A stretch of 64,000 nucleotides of DNA. Origin: Chelatococcus sp. YT9 (GTDB taxonomy: Bacteria > Pseudomonadota > Alphaproteobacteria > Rhizobiales > Beijerinckiaceae). The position numbers were made by a program, and so were the translations under genes. The notes under the pieces were generated by a model, which worked only from the letters and a program-made list of their open reading frames with translations, had not been told where the DNA came from and made no database searches. This document shows positions 34,930-45,167 of the stretch, one piece after another (positions within the stretch are counted from its first letter, which is position 1; every line of letters starts with the position of its first letter). The stretch covers positions 4,286,501-4,350,500 of the forward strand of contig NZ_JAHBRW010000001.1 of the NCBI RefSeq assembly GCF_018398315.1. The letters run 5' to 3'.

Positions 34930-36027
34930 GTGAGTTCTGACGCCTCGATTCTTTTCTCCCCATTTCGCCTGGGCGCCATCGACGTCGCAAACCGGCTGGT
35001 CATGGCCCCGTTGACCCGGAATAGGGCGGTCACCGGTGACGTCCCAAGCGAGCTTGCCATCGACTACTATCGACAACGCGCCAGCGCCGGATTGATCATC
35101 TCCGAAGGGACGCAAATCTCTCCCCAAGGGCAGGGCTATATGGCGACGCCCGGCATCTATTCTGAAGCCCAGGTCGCGGGGTGGCGTCGAATCACCGAGG
35201 CGGTCCATCAGGCAGGGGGCAAGATCATCGCCCAGATCTGGCATGTCGGCCGCGTATCAAGCACCGAGCTCCAGCCCGGCGGCGCGGCCCCCGTTGCGCC
35301 CTCGGCCATCCCCGCCCATACCAAAACCTATCTTTCCGGCGGATTTACCGAGGTATCTGCTCCTCGTGCGCTCGCTTTGGACGAGATCCAGGGGATCATC
35401 GACGATTATGCCGCAGCCACCCGCAATGCGCGCGAAGCGGGCTTCGATGGGATCGAACTGCACGGTGCCAACGGCTACTTGATCGATCAGTTTCTAAAAG
35501 ACGGCACAAATCATCGCACCGATCGCTATGGCGGCTCGATCGAGAACCGTGTCCGCTTCGCGGTTGAGGTCGCGACGGCGGCGGTCAAGGCCTGGGAAAA
35601 GGGGCGGGTTGGCATCCGGCTCTCGCCTGTGTCGCCCGCCAACGACATCTCCGATAGCAATCCCCAGCCACTGTTCAATCATCTCGTTGCGGAACTCGAC
35701 AAGCTCGGCCTCGCCTTCATCCATCTCGTCGAAGGCGCCACAGGTGGCCCCCGGGATGTCGCGCCCTTCGATTTTCGGGCGCTGCGCAAGGCCTTCCGCG
35801 GCGCTTATATCGCCAACAACGGCTACACGCGGGATCTCGCCATTGCAGCCCTTACGTCAGGTGACGCTGACCTGATTGCCTTTGGCCGGGCATTTATCGC
35901 CAATCCGGACCTTCCCGAGCGCCTCCGCCGCGACGCCGCCCTCGCGGATGTGAAGCGCGAAACGCTCTATGGCGGCGGGTCAGAGGGCTACACGGACTAT
36001 CCGTCATTGGCCGACACCACGGCATGA
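34930..36027 (+). CDS. alkene reductase, Old Yellow Enzyme family (NemA-like)
   Basis: 365 residues from a GTG start at 34930 with GGAG at 34918-34921. FMN-dependent TIM barrel that reduces activated C=C bonds of enals, enones or nitro compounds using NAD(P)H. LFSPFRLGAIDVANRLVMAP is the family opening; the ligand-binding His-Asn pair is in HGANGYLIDQFL, followed by NHRTDRYGGSIENR, and FMN phosphate is held near FGRAFIANPDL. The physiological substrate is unknown. The frame stays open upstream to 34489 in a region with no family similarity. Confidence 0.87.
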   Translation: MSSDASILFSPFRLGAIDVANRLVMAPLTRNRAVTGDVPSELAIDYYRQRASAGLIISEGTQISPQGQGYMATPGIYSEAQVAGWRRITEAVHQAGGKIIAQIWHVGRVSSTELQPGGAAPVAPSAIPAHTKTYLSGGFTEVSAPRALALDEIQGIIDDYAAATRNAREAGFDGIELHGANGYLIDQFLKDGTNHRTDRYGGSIENRVRFAVEVATAAVKAWEKGRVGIRLSPVSPANDISDSNPQPLFNHLVAELDKLGLAFIHLVEGATGGPRDVAPFDFRALRKAFRGAYIANNGYTRDLAIAALTSGDADLIAFGRAFIANPDLPERLRRDAALADVKRETLYGGGSEGYTDYPSLADTTA

Positions 36028-36200
36028 GCGGGAACTCAGCCGTTTTCCATGCGTTTCCTTCGCGACAACAGTTCCCTTCGTGAACTGGAACTGAACAGCT
36101 CGAACAGCCGTGGTTCAGTTGGATCACGGCAGAGTGAAGAGGTTGGGATATCCTCACCGAGGGCTGTGAGGTGGATCGGGGGCGTCAGGAGACGATATCG

Positions 36201-36536
36201 ATGCACTTTTTCCTTAAAGGCGCTTTCCTGGCCACCGCGATTGCGGCTGGCGGGATAGGGTTCAGCGGCAGCGCCCAGGCTGCGGGACCAATCGTCGGCG
36301 GCGTAGCCTCTGCCCTCCCCGCGAGCGCCGCGGACCTCGTGCAGCAGGTTCAGTACTGGGGCCCCCCGCGTGGCTATTATGACCGGCGCTATTACGGTCC
36401 GCCGCGCCGCTACTATAGGCCCAGGCCGTATTACGGCTACGGCTACGGCCCGCCACGTTATCGGCCGCGCGTTGTATGTGGCTGGCGATGGCAGCCTTCC
36501 CCCTGGGGGCCTCGGCGGGTCCGCGTATGCTGGTAG
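36201..36536 (+). CDS. small secreted Gly/Tyr/Arg-rich protein
   Basis: 111 residues from the ATG at 36201 (AGGAGA at 36187-36192). The signal peptide ends near residue 27 (SAQAA). The mature part has a Tyr/Pro/Arg-rich block (RRYYRPRPYYGYGYGPP) and two C-terminal cysteines (VVCGW ... RVCW). Organisation parallels the protein at 33804, suggesting the two are paralogues or members of one class of short envelope proteins. Confidence 0.72.
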   Translation: MHFFLKGAFLATAIAAGGIGFSGSAQAAGPIVGGVASALPASAADLVQQVQYWGPPRGYYDRRYYGPPRRYYRPRPYYGYGYGPPRYRPRVVCGWRWQPSPWGPRRVRVCW

Positions 36537-36660
36537 TTTCAATCGGCTGATGCGACTGCTGTAAGATCGTTCGCCAACGGAGGATTGCTTTCCTCGACAT
36601 GACTTGACGGACATGATGTGGCAAAGGTGGCGTTGGGCTCTTCGATCAAAGTCGTGAAGC

Positions 36661-37458
36661 ATGCGCATCGCCACCTGGAACATCAACTCGGTCAAGCAAC
36701 GCCTTGGCCATCTTACGGCTTTCCTGGCGGAGCAGGCACCCGACGTGCTCTGCCTGCAGGAAATCAAATGCCTCGACGAGGCGTTTCCGCTCGCCGAAAT
36801 TGAGAGCGCCGGCTACAACGTCGCCGTCTATGGCCAGAAGAGCTTCAACGGCGTCGCGATCTTGTCGCGCTCACCGCTGGAGGACGTGCGACGGGGATTG
36901 CCTGGCCGCGACGGGCTCGACGAAGATGGTCCTGATCAATCGCGCTATCTTGAGGCGACCATCTCGACCGCAAGCGGCGCTGTTCGGGTGGCGTCGATCT
37001 ATCTTCCTAACGGCAATCCACCGGACACTGCGAAGTATCCCTATAAGCTCCGCTGGATGGACCGCCTGTCCGAGCATGCGCGCGATCTCCTTGCCTTGGA
37101 AGAACCACTCGTCCTTGCCGGAGACTATAACGTCATTCCAGAGCCGTGGGACGCGGCAAGGCCTGAAGTGTGGGTGCATGACGCCCTGTTCCTGCCTCAG
37201 ACCCGCAGCGCCTTCCGCTCTCTCATCGAACTTGGCCTGACCGACGCCTTGCGCGCCTGCAGCGATGAGAATGGGGTCTACACATTCTGGGACTATCAAG
37301 CTGGCGCCTGGCAAAAGAACAACGGCATTCGTATCGACCATCTTCTGCTCTCCCCGCAGGCGGCCGATCGCCTGGAGACCACCGCGATCCACAAGTATAT
37401 GCGCGCGCTGGAGAAACCCTCCGATCACGTGCCGATATCCGTTGACCTCAGGTTCTGA
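36661..37458 (+). CDS. xth: exodeoxyribonuclease III
   Basis: 265 residues, an endonuclease/exonuclease/phosphatase fold. MRIATWNINSVKQRLGHL begins the protein, LCLQEIKC carries the metal-binding Glu, LAGDYNV the Asp-Asn pair, and the C-terminal SDHVPISVDL the catalytic Asp-His. It acts in base excision repair as an AP endonuclease and 3' exonuclease. It overlaps the convergent ceramidase-like gene by 11 bases at the 3' ends. Confidence 0.92.
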   Translation: MRIATWNINSVKQRLGHLTAFLAEQAPDVLCLQEIKCLDEAFPLAEIESAGYNVAVYGQKSFNGVAILSRSPLEDVRRGLPGRDGLDEDGPDQSRYLEATISTASGAVRVASIYLPNGNPPDTAKYPYKLRWMDRLSEHARDLLALEEPLVLAGDYNVIPEPWDAARPEVWVHDALFLPQTRSAFRSLIELGLTDALRACSDENGVYTFWDYQAGAWQKNNGIRIDHLLLSPQAADRLETTAIHKYMRALEKPSDHVPISVDLRF

Positions 37459-38167
37459 CGTCACACCCCAGCACAGCTGTCGCTTCGCGGCCTTGGATGA
37501 TCGCTGCGCGCATCAGAAGAAATAACACGGTGCCGTTGAGGATATGCCAGAGGAAGTGGCTGCCAAGCGGCACCGCGCCACAGATGCGGGCATCGAGCGC
37601 GCGGCATGTGAGTGATAGCGTGAAGACGCCGCCCGCCATGAAAAGCCGCCGCGCCGTCGCGGGATCACGCCGCATAGTTGCCAAGCCCACGCCAATGATA
37701 GCGAGGAGTGCCGGGAGATAGCCGGCTGAGCCGTTGATGGGATCGGAACCCAGCGGCGTCACTACGGCATTTCGCCAGAGCCAGGTGATAAGGACGGAGA
37801 GGCCCTGGAAGCCGATTGTCGCGCCGATAGCCCCCATGAGGGACAGCCCGAGAAAGCGACGCATCGCGAGAAAAAAATAAGCCAGGATGAAGATGCCGAT
37901 CGGCACAACGTCAGCTAGCGCCGACCAACGGTTCGCAAACGTGTGGAACAGAAAGCTGCCGGCGCCGATCAGAAACGTCAGCGCGATCAGCAACAGAACC
38001 GGCCGGTCATGGCGATTGTTCAGAATAAGATAAGCAGCAATGCCCGCGGCGAAGAAAGCTCCGTTGGTTAAGGCATTAACGGGCTCGGACCAAAAGTTCG
38101 GATCAACTCGCTCGCAATAGGCGTCGATCGGCGTGAACCAGGATGTCCCGATGGTTCCAGACGCCAA
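37448..38167 (-). CDS. ceramidase-like (CREST superfamily) membrane protein
   Basis: 239 residues with about seven hydrophobic segments. Features of the alkaline ceramidase family are visible: CERVDPNFWSEPVNALTNGA at the N-terminus, GAGSFLFHTFANRWSALAD with a conserved Ser/His/Asp set, and GSHFLWHILNG near the C-terminus with two histidines that would complete the zinc site. It may hydrolyse an amide-linked lipid in the membrane. Whether this organism makes ceramides is not shown; ornithine lipids are another possible substrate class. Confidence 0.72.
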   Translation of the reverse strand: MASGTIGTSWFTPIDAYCERVDPNFWSEPVNALTNGAFFAAGIAAYLILNNRHDRPVLLLIALTFLIGAGSFLFHTFANRWSALADVVPIGIFILAYFFLAMRRFLGLSLMGAIGATIGFQGLSVLITWLWRNAVVTPLGSDPINGSAGYLPALLAIIGVGLATMRRDPATARRLFMAGGVFTLSLTCRALDARICGAVPLGSHFLWHILNGTVLFLLMRAAIIQGREATAVLGCDVRT

Positions 38168-38227
38168 GACGATGGCCTCACCGCGTCCCGCTCAGGCCAA
38201 CAAGCCCTCGCGCCGCCGCGACCACGA

Positions 38228-39079
38228 TCAGCGGTCCTTCTTGAGATAGCCTTCCAGATAAGCGAGCGCTGCTTGGCGATCGCTCTCGCTGGCGCTGGCG
38301 AAATCCTTTTGATGGAGTTCGATGATCCACTCGTCCTTGTCTGGATCGGCCGCTTCGCGCGCCATCGTGAGCCACATCAAACCACGAGCGCTCTGCCGCG
38401 GCACACCGAGACCGTTCACCAGAATGTGGCCGAGCAAGGCTTGGGCCTGGTGATGGCCCTTCTCTGCGGAGAGATTCAGCCAGCGCGCCGCCTGCCGGGC
38501 ATCCTTGGCGACGCCCTGGCCCTCGAGATAGAGCCTGGCCAGATCATACTGGGCGTTCGGATCGCCGTAATAGGATGCCGCATACTGCAGCAAATCGACT
38601 GCGCGGCGCAGATCCGGCTTCACATAGGTATTCGGAATCCCGTCGATGAAATAGCCGCCGAGAGCCGTGAAGGCACTTGCGACGAAGCGGGCATTCGGCG
38701 AATCCGGGCTTTCGTCCGCGTATTCATCGGCAACCTTGGAGAAATACTCGAATGCCTTGAGGTCGTCGTGGGTGACCCCGTCCCCCTCGGCATACATGCG
38801 GCCAAGTTTCCAAAGCGCAGGCGTATGCCCTTGGGTCGCCGCATATTCCAGCGCCTGCACAGCGCTCCGCTTGTCGCCCGCATTGTAGTTCTTCATGCCG
38901 CTGCGGAAAGCTTCCCGAACGGACTTGAACGCTCCCGCAGGCGCGTTTGGCGTCGCGGCTGGTGGGGTGGAAGGCCGCGGGCCGTCAAAAGCGGCTGCCG
39001 GCAAAGCTCCCCCAAGAGCCATCGCGGCAGAAAACCCCCACGCATAAAGCTTGCTGATCCGCATCGCTCTCAATTTCAT
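38228..39079 (-). CDS. exoR: ExoR-like Sel1-repeat periplasmic regulator
   Basis: 283 residues. The signal peptide ends near residue 30 (LPAAAF). Then follow four or five Sel1 repeats, for example PALWKLGRMYAEGDGVTHDD, NAQYDLARLYLEGQGV and QALLGHILVNGLGVPRQ. Repeat order and the AFRSGMKNYNAGDK and DLKAFEYFSKVA segments match ExoR of Sinorhizobium and Agrobacterium. There, ExoR binds and restrains the sensor ChvG/ExoS in the periplasm and so controls exopolysaccharide and acid responses. No chvG/chvI gene is in the window. A generic Sel1 protein is the alternative. Confidence 0.75.
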   Translation of the reverse strand: MKLRAMRISKLYAWGFSAAMALGGALPAAAFDGPRPSTPPAATPNAPAGAFKSVREAFRSGMKNYNAGDKRSAVQALEYAATQGHTPALWKLGRMYAEGDGVTHDDLKAFEYFSKVADEYADESPDSPNARFVASAFTALGGYFIDGIPNTYVKPDLRRAVDLLQYAASYYGDPNAQYDLARLYLEGQGVAKDARQAARWLNLSAEKGHHQAQALLGHILVNGLGVPRQSARGLMWLTMAREAADPDKDEWIIELHQKDFASASESDRQAALAYLEGYLKKDR

Positions 39080-39479
39080 CCCAAGAGCTATTCAAACCCA
39101 TAACCACAGTTTCCTCGCCAAAGCCCGAAAGCTCCGCGCGAGACCATGGTTTGCCCCACCCCGGCCGACTAACACTTGCACCCGATCGATGTGCTCAATC
39201 CCGGACCCTGCCGGGCTGCGCACGTTGTTCGATCGGCCTCTTCAAATGACACGGAGGCATAGCGTAATGCAAATGCCCCGCTGACGTTTGGCGAGATGCC
39301 GGCTCCATGCCAAGCAATTCGCAAGCATTGGCAAAAGGCAATGCTATCAATAAGTTGCCTGTGAGCTTATCTAGCGCCGGGTTTATGGCGGCATCGCGGC
39401 GAGCGTTGGCCCTCCTCAAGACCAACGCTGATTGCAGCAGGCCTGTTGCGTGTTCGCCACAGGTTTAGGCGGCCGCAGC
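39080..39479. other. intergenic region upstream of exoR
   Basis: This 400-bp stretch lies between valS (upstream, same strand) and the exoR-like gene. A 7-bp stem (AGCATTG / CAATGCT, 8-base loop) sits at 39324-39345. No supported gene; it should contain the exoR promoter. Confidence 0.5.
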
Positions 39480-42263
39480 TTATCCAGCCGCGCGCGCCAA
39501 GCGATCCGCGGCATCCCGAATTTTGACGAGGCGGGCCTCTGCTTCCTCACGCCGCTCGCGCTGCTCCTCGACAACCTCCTCCGGCGCCCGCGCCAGAAAG
39601 TCGGCGTTGCCCAGCTTGGCATCGATCTTGGCGATATCGGACGTCAGCTTGGCCGCCTCCTTTGCCAAGCGTTGCTGCTCAGCTGCGAGATCAACGACCC
39701 CCGCGAGCGGCATGGCGGCTATCTCGCCGCGCACCAGAAGCTGCACGGAGCCGGGAGGCACGGCCTCGGCGACGGTTACGTCGCCGAGGCGCGCGAGCCG
39801 CCGCAGCGTCTCATCCCAGCGCGCGGCCCGCGCGGCCGTTTCAGCGCTCGGCTTAACCAGAACGAGGGACACCTGAGAGCCGGCCGGAACATTGGTCTCG
39901 GCGCGCGCCGAACGGATCTCGGACACGAGCTCCACCAGCCAGCCAATCTCCATTTCGGCCTGCGCATCATTCACGCCAGTCACATCAGGCCAACGGGCAA
40001 GGGCCAGCACCGATGAACGGACTGGGCCTTCCGCACCCTTGATCGTCCAGAGCTCCTCGGTGAGGAAGGGCATGAAGGGGTGGAGGATCTTGCAGATCTG
40101 GTCGAGGAGATAGGCCGTCGTTGCTCGGGTCTCGTCCTTGGCCGCGCCATCCGCTCCCTGCAGGATCGGCTTGGCAAGTTCGAGATACCAATCACAGAAG
40201 ACATTCCAGACGAAGCGATAGGCAGCGCCGGCGGCATCGTTGAAGCGGAACGCCTCCAACGCCGACGTCACCTCACTTATCGCGCGCGCGCATTCGCCGA
40301 TGACCCATGTGTTGAGGGTCTCCGTCACCTTGGCTGGCGCATAGCCCGCAACCCGAACGCAGCCGTTCATCTCTGCGAAACGCGCGGCATTCCAGAGCTT
40401 GGTCGCGAAATTGCGGTATCCCTCAACGCGTTGCGGCGAGAGCTTAATGTCGCGTCCCTGCGCCGCCATGGCCGCCAGCGTGAAGCGCACGGCATCCGCG
40501 CCATAACGGTCGACGAGCTCGATCGGATCGATGACGTTGCCCTTGGACTTCGACATCTTGGCGCCCTTCTCGTCGCGGACGAGCGCATGCATGTAGACGG
40601 TCCGGAACGGCACCTCCTCCATGAAATGCAGGCCCATCATCATCATCCGGGCGACCCAGAAGAAAATGATGTCGAAGCCGGTCACGAGCACGCTGGTCGG
40701 ATAGTAGCGTGCGAGCTCCGGGGTGGCATCCGGCCAGCCGAGCGTCGAGAATGGCCACAGCGCCGATGAGAACCACGTGTCGAGCACGTCCTCGTCCCGG
40801 GTCAGGAAGGCAGCGCGCTTGTCGGCATCAGCGAGGATGGCGGCCGCCTCTGTCTCGTCAATATTCCCATCGGCAACGTTCTGCCCGAGCGCGGCCGCAA
40901 GTGCTTCCTCCTCGCTGTCTGCGACGAAGACATGCCCGAAGCCGTCGTACCACGCCGGGATCTGGTGTCCCCACCAGAGCTGGCGCGAGACGCACCACGG
41001 CTCGATATTCTCCAGCCAGTCGAAGAACGTCTTTTCCCAGTTCTTCGGCACGAAGGAGGTCTTGCCGTCCTTCACCGCCTCGAGGGCCCGATCCGCCAGA
41101 GGCTTGACGTCCACATACCACTGGTCGGTCAGCCAGGGCTCGATCACGACATTCGAGCGGTCGCCGTGCGGCACCATATGGACATGCGGCTCGATCGTCT
41201 CGAGCACGCCACTCTCCTCGAACCGGGCGACGAGCCGTTTGCGCGCCTCAAACCGGTCGAGACCATCGAGGCCGAGCACCCAGGCGAGATCCTCACTCTC
41301 GGCAGCACCTTCGAGGAAGTCCTCATTGCCCGCGAGCAGCATCTGTGCTTCCGGACCGAGGATGTTGATGGCTGCAAGGCCATGCCGCTTGCCGACATCG
41401 AAGTCATTGAAATCATGAGCCGGCGTGATCTTGACCGCTCCGGTGCCCTTTTCCGGATCCGAGTAGGTGTCCGCAACGACCGGGATGAGACGGCCGACGA
41501 GCGGAAGGCGCACGTGACGGCCATGCAAGTGGGCATAGCGCTCGTCATCCGGATGCACGGCGACGGCTGTGTCGCCCAGCATGGTTTCAGGCCGGGTCGT
41601 CGCAACGACGATAACCTCGCCGGTCGGCGCGCCAGCATCATCGACCACCGGATAGCGCAGGTGCCAGAGGTTGCCTTTCACCTCGATCTGCTGGACCTCG
41701 ATATCCGAGATCGCCGTCTGGAACTTCGGGTCCCAGTTGACGAGGCGCTTGTCCTTATAGATCAGGCCTTGGCGGTAGAGCTCAACGAACACCTTCCGCA
41801 CAGCCTGCGAGAGGCCCTCGTCCATGGTGAAGCGTTCACGTGACCAGTCACAGGAGGCGCCGAGGCGCTTGAGTTGGCGGCCGATGGTACCACCCGACTC
41901 CTCCTTCCACGCCCAGACCCGCTCCAGAAACGCCTCGCGACCCATCTCGCGGCGTCCGGGCTGCTGGCGCTCCGCAAGCTGGCGCTCGACGACCATCTGG
42001 GTGGCGATGCCCGCATGGTCCATGCCGGGCTGCCACAGCACGTCCTTGCCGCGCATGCGCTCGAAGCGGCACAACACGTCCTGAAGCGTATTGTTGAGGG
42101 CATGCCCCATATGGAGCGAGCCAGTCACATTCGGCGGCGGAATGACAATACAGAAGGGCTCTGCGCCCGCACGCTCGGGGCGGCCCGCTTTGAAAGCCTC
42201 AGCCTCATCCCAAACCGCCGAGATTCGCGCCTCGACGAGGGAGGGTTCAAACGTCTTATCCAT
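39480..42263 (-). CDS. valS: valyl-tRNA synthetase
   Basis: 927 residues, class I synthetase that charges tRNA-Val. The HIGH-equivalent is in [19 protein letters not shown] is the second nucleotide-binding motif, the editing domain lies between, and a C-terminal coiled coil ([15 protein letters not shown]) ends the protein. Length is normal for the family. It follows popZ on the same strand, an arrangement conserved in alphaproteobacteria. Confidence 0.96.
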   Translation of the reverse strand: MDKTFEPSLVEARISAVWDEAEAFKAGRPERAGAEPFCIVIPPPNVTGSLHMGHALNNTLQDVLCRFERMRGKDVLWQPGMDHAGIATQMVVERQLAERQQPGRREMGREAFLERVWAWKEESGGTIGRQLKRLGASCDWSRERFTMDEGLSQAVRKVFVELYRQGLIYKDKRLVNWDPKFQTAISDIEVQQIEVKGNLWHLRYPVVDDAGAPTGEVIVVATTRPETMLGDTAVAVHPDDERYAHLHGRHVRLPLVGRLIPVVADTYSDPEKGTGAVKITPAHDFNDFDVGKRHGLAAINILGPEAQMLLAGNEDFLEGAAESEDLAWVLGLDGLDRFEARKRLVARFEESGVLETIEPHVHMVPHGDRSNVVIEPWLTDQWYVDVKPLADRALEAVKDGKTSFVPKNWEKTFFDWLENIEPWCVSRQLWWGHQIPAWYDGFGHVFVADSEEEALAAALGQNVADGNIDETEAAAILADADKRAAFLTRDEDVLDTWFSSALWPFSTLGWPDATPELARYYPTSVLVTGFDIIFFWVARMMMMGLHFMEEVPFRTVYMHALVRDEKGAKMSKSKGNVIDPIELVDRYGADAVRFTLAAMAAQGRDIKLSPQRVEGYRNFATKLWNAARFAEMNGCVRVAGYAPAKVTETLNTWVIGECARAISEVTSALEAFRFNDAAGAAYRFVWNVFCDWYLELAKPILQGADGAAKDETRATTAYLLDQICKILHPFMPFLTEELWTIKGAEGPVRSSVLALARWPDVTGVNDAQAEMEIGWLVELVSEIRSARAETNVPAGSQVSLVLVKPSAETAARAARWDETLRRLARLGDVTVAEAVPPGSVQLLVRGEIAAMPLAGVVDLAAEQQRLAKEAAKLTSDIAKIDAKLGNADFLARAPEEVVEEQRERREEAEARLVKIRDAADRLARAAG

Positions 42264-42460
42264 GATGCCAACCGCTATCGCGCCGATACAATTGGCTTGA
42301 GGTAGACGACGAAGCGGGGGCTTGAGTCAATGCAAAGGAAGCCGCTAACCGTCGGCCTCCGGCTTTTTCCAAGGGAAGGGTCTTTTTGGGAAGGGTTCAG
42401 CGGGGATAGTCCCACGGGACGCGTCGCACCCGCGCGAAAGCGACAGGTCGATCGGCAGGA

Positions 42461-43174
42461 TCAGCGCTGACCCTGTCCCCGCGCAACCCGCTCGATCTCC
42501 TGCCTGACAAGACGCTCGACCAGCGACGGCAAATTCTCGTCCAGCCACGATTTGAGCATCGGCCGCAGCATCTCGCGGACGAAATCTTCCATCGTGGGAC
42601 TGACGTGCTGTGCGGCCGATGAAGCCAGCGCATCGAAAGCCGTAGATACCGACGCATGGCTCTGCGGCGAGAGCAGACGCTCAGCGATGTCGGCGCCCTC
42701 GCTGCGGCGAAGCCTCGGTCCGGAATCCAGCGCCTCGGCGGGAACGGCCTGGGCACGCAGAACCGCCTCGGCTGGCGGCGGACTAAATGTGTGTGGCGCC
42801 GGCTCACGCATGACGGGAGGAGGCGGTGACCTCATGTCGGCCGTCTCGTTGAGTGTCTTCGGTGCTCTTGCCAACCGGTCCGCTTCGCCAAGTCGCATGT
42901 CGGGCGCTCCTTCAAGGAGAGGACGGGACGGACGCCGCGGCTCCGTCCGCGTTTCCAGCCGCTGGTCCGAACGTGGTTCGCCGCGTTCCGCAGCATACGC
43001 CTCGGGCGGCGGATTACGACGAGCCGGCCCTGCAAATCCCTGTGCCTGATCGTCGGCGATGATGCGACGGATTGAGGCCAGGATCTCGTCCATAGAGGGC
43101 TCCGCGCCACGCGGCGCATCGGCCCGGGTCATATCTGAAGCTGCATCATGGAGTTTGGGATTCGCTGAGCTCAT
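42461..43174 (-). CDS. popZ: PopZ-like polar organizing protein (DUF2497)
   Basis: 237 residues from the ATG at 43174. The N-terminal helix EPSMDEILASIRRIIADD is the partner-binding segment, the middle (about 50-180) is Pro/Glu/Arg-rich and disordered, and the C-terminal helices (TMEDFVREMLRPMLKSWL, then LVRQEIERV) drive oligomerisation. PopZ forms a polar matrix that anchors ParB-parS and cell-cycle proteins. Position just upstream of valS supports the call. The frame is open to 43318 but the conserved part begins at 43174. Confidence 0.87.
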   Translation of the reverse strand: MSSANPKLHDAASDMTRADAPRGAEPSMDEILASIRRIIADDQAQGFAGPARRNPPPEAYAAERGEPRSDQRLETRTEPRRPSRPLLEGAPDMRLGEADRLARAPKTLNETADMRSPPPPVMREPAPHTFSPPPAEAVLRAQAVPAEALDSGPRLRRSEGADIAERLLSPQSHASVSTAFDALASSAAQHVSPTMEDFVREMLRPMLKSWLDENLPSLVERLVRQEIERVARGQGQR

Positions 43175-43574
43175 GCCGCTCCACCGCCTTGAATGACAGG
43201 CAAGAATCAACCTGTCTATGATCCAACCATATTGGCCTTTGGCCAGAATCCTATCCGGCCGAGGCGGTACTGGCTGACGAAACAATAGCCTTGCACAGAA
43301 AGCTTGAACGCGTCTCAAAGATCAATAGCTGAGCTTGCAACAGAGGAGAGTTATCATCAGGTCGCTGACCCCGGAGCCGCTTCGTGCCGAAACGGAACAG
43401 AAAGGCCATGGCCATGAGAGCGCGGTTCGCGGGGGCGAAAGGCGCTGCCACGGAATGCTAGCTCGAACGCCTGTACAAAGACGTGAGTGAAGCGCAGGGA
43501 CGGAAAGAGCTTGCCCCTGTAGGGCTCGCGCTGAAAAGAGGCACTTGCGCGATGACGCAGTGCCTCGAACCCTG
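43175..43574. other. intergenic region upstream of popZ
   Basis: This 400-bp stretch separates tolC from popZ on the same strand. I see no supported gene or strong terminator in it; it should carry the popZ-valS promoter. Confidence 0.45.
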
Positions 43575-45020
43575 TCAGCGACCGTCCGGCGTCTGCAGAC
43601 CGCCCCACTTGTCGCGCACCTGCTCGTAGTGCTTCTTCGCGTCGTACTTCGTCACTCTGACGCCGAGCGTCGTGACTGAAAGCCGACCGATGGAGCCAAG
43701 CACGTTATAGGAGGCAACGATACGATCGCGCTGGGCACGCACGAGTTGCACGCGCGAGCTGAGCAGGGTCTGCTGAGCGTTCAATACGTCGAGCGTTGTT
43801 CGCTGGCCGACCTTCGCCTCTTCACGAACACCGGCCAGGGCGATCTCATTCGCTTCGACCGCCGACTGCGACGCAGCGATCTGCTGCTTCGCTGCATCAA
43901 GGGCCGCCCAGGAGGCGATCACCTGCTGGCGCACCTGGTCGCGCGTTACGTCGACCTGAATACGTGCCTGCCCCACCTGCTCCTTGGCCTGGCGAACCTG
44001 GGAATAAACCAGCCCGCCTTCATAGATGGGCACGTTGAGCTGAGCGACGATGGACGCCGACGTCGATAGATCGCGACGGTAGTTGGTATCGTAATTGCGC
44101 GTCACCGAGCCCGTCACGCCGAGCTGCGGAAGAAGCTGCGCCTCCAGAATCTTGACCTGAAATTCCTGGGCATCGACACTGTGGAGCCCAGCGAGAATCG
44201 CCGGATGGGCGCCAAGCGCCACCCTCACGGCGGCATCGACGCTGCGTGGCAGAAATTTCTCGACCGGCTGCCCCGGCGCAAGCTGGCGCGGATCGTCGCC
44301 GATAATCTGGCGATAGGTCGCGATGCTGCTCTTCAGCGTCGCCGCGGCAGCCGCTTCCTGAGCGTGGCCGGTGGCGAGCGCCGCCTCGGCCTGCGCCACG
44401 TCGGTCCGGGTCACTTCGCCGACGTTGAAGCGGTCGCGGGTCTGCCGCAGCTGCTCCTCGAGCACCTCGACGTTGTTGCGCTGCAGGCTCAACACGGCCG
44501 TGTCCTGCAGCACGTTCATATAGGCTTGCGCGCCGTCATACAGGATCGACTGCTCTTGGAAACGCAGCTGCTCCCGGCCCGCCTGCACGGCCGCCTCGGC
44601 CTGGCGCACGGAGTTCATGGTCCGGCCGCCGGTGAAAATATTCTGGTTGATCTGAAGCGTCAGACCGCGGGGGTAAAGCGTGTTCCAGGCCGCATCCCCG
44701 CCCCCACCGGCGGTTGCTCCGGCAGGAACCTGAAAATTGGAACTCCGGACACCCGCATTCGCTATGCCGGAAATAGTCGGACGGTAGCCTGACAGGGCCT
44801 GCGGCACGCCTTCGTTGGTAGCCCGCAGCGATGCTCGCTGCATATTGAGGGTCGGGTTGGCGGTATAGGCCTTGCCAAGCGCGCCGTAGAGCGTTTCTGC
44901 ATGGACACTCGACAGTGGAAATACCCACGCGGCCCCCAGGAGAAGGCCAAGACGGAGAGCATGACTGCCTGTAGCTCGGATTGTTCCTGCCACGATCACC
45001 TTCCCAAAGCGGAGAAACAC
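43575..45020 (-). CDS. tolC: TolC-family outer-membrane channel protein
   Basis: 481 residues. A signal peptide of about 40 residues (ending VHAE) precedes two repeated outer-membrane efflux domains with long coiled-coil helices. The opening TLYGALGKAYTANPTLNMQR is typical, and a Gly-rich QVPAGATAGGGGDA loop lies near residue 100. It makes the outer-membrane duct for type I secretion and tripartite efflux pumps. It sits downstream of pcm, a conserved pairing in the order. The start at 45020 is the most upstream ATG and gives a slightly long signal sequence. Confidence 0.9.
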   Translation of the reverse strand: MFLRFGKVIVAGTIRATGSHALRLGLLLGAAWVFPLSSVHAETLYGALGKAYTANPTLNMQRASLRATNEGVPQALSGYRPTISGIANAGVRSSNFQVPAGATAGGGGDAAWNTLYPRGLTLQINQNIFTGGRTMNSVRQAEAAVQAGREQLRFQEQSILYDGAQAYMNVLQDTAVLSLQRNNVEVLEEQLRQTRDRFNVGEVTRTDVAQAEAALATGHAQEAAAAATLKSSIATYRQIIGDDPRQLAPGQPVEKFLPRSVDAAVRVALGAHPAILAGLHSVDAQEFQVKILEAQLLPQLGVTGSVTRNYDTNYRRDLSTSASIVAQLNVPIYEGGLVYSQVRQAKEQVGQARIQVDVTRDQVRQQVIASWAALDAAKQQIAASQSAVEANEIALAGVREEAKVGQRTTLDVLNAQQTLLSSRVQLVRAQRDRIVASYNVLGSIGRLSVTTLGVRVTKYDAKKHYEQVRDKWGGLQTPDGR

Positions 45021-45167
45021 CGAACCGGGTTCCCTATGCTCAACACCATTTATCCTGTCCCTGCCCGGATCTGAAGATAATGCGATGCTTCTTCAGCGGA
45101 AACAGGCGCAAGCGCAGCGTTACTAATCTATCAAGTTGTGCCGCAAAAATATGACACTTGACAAACG

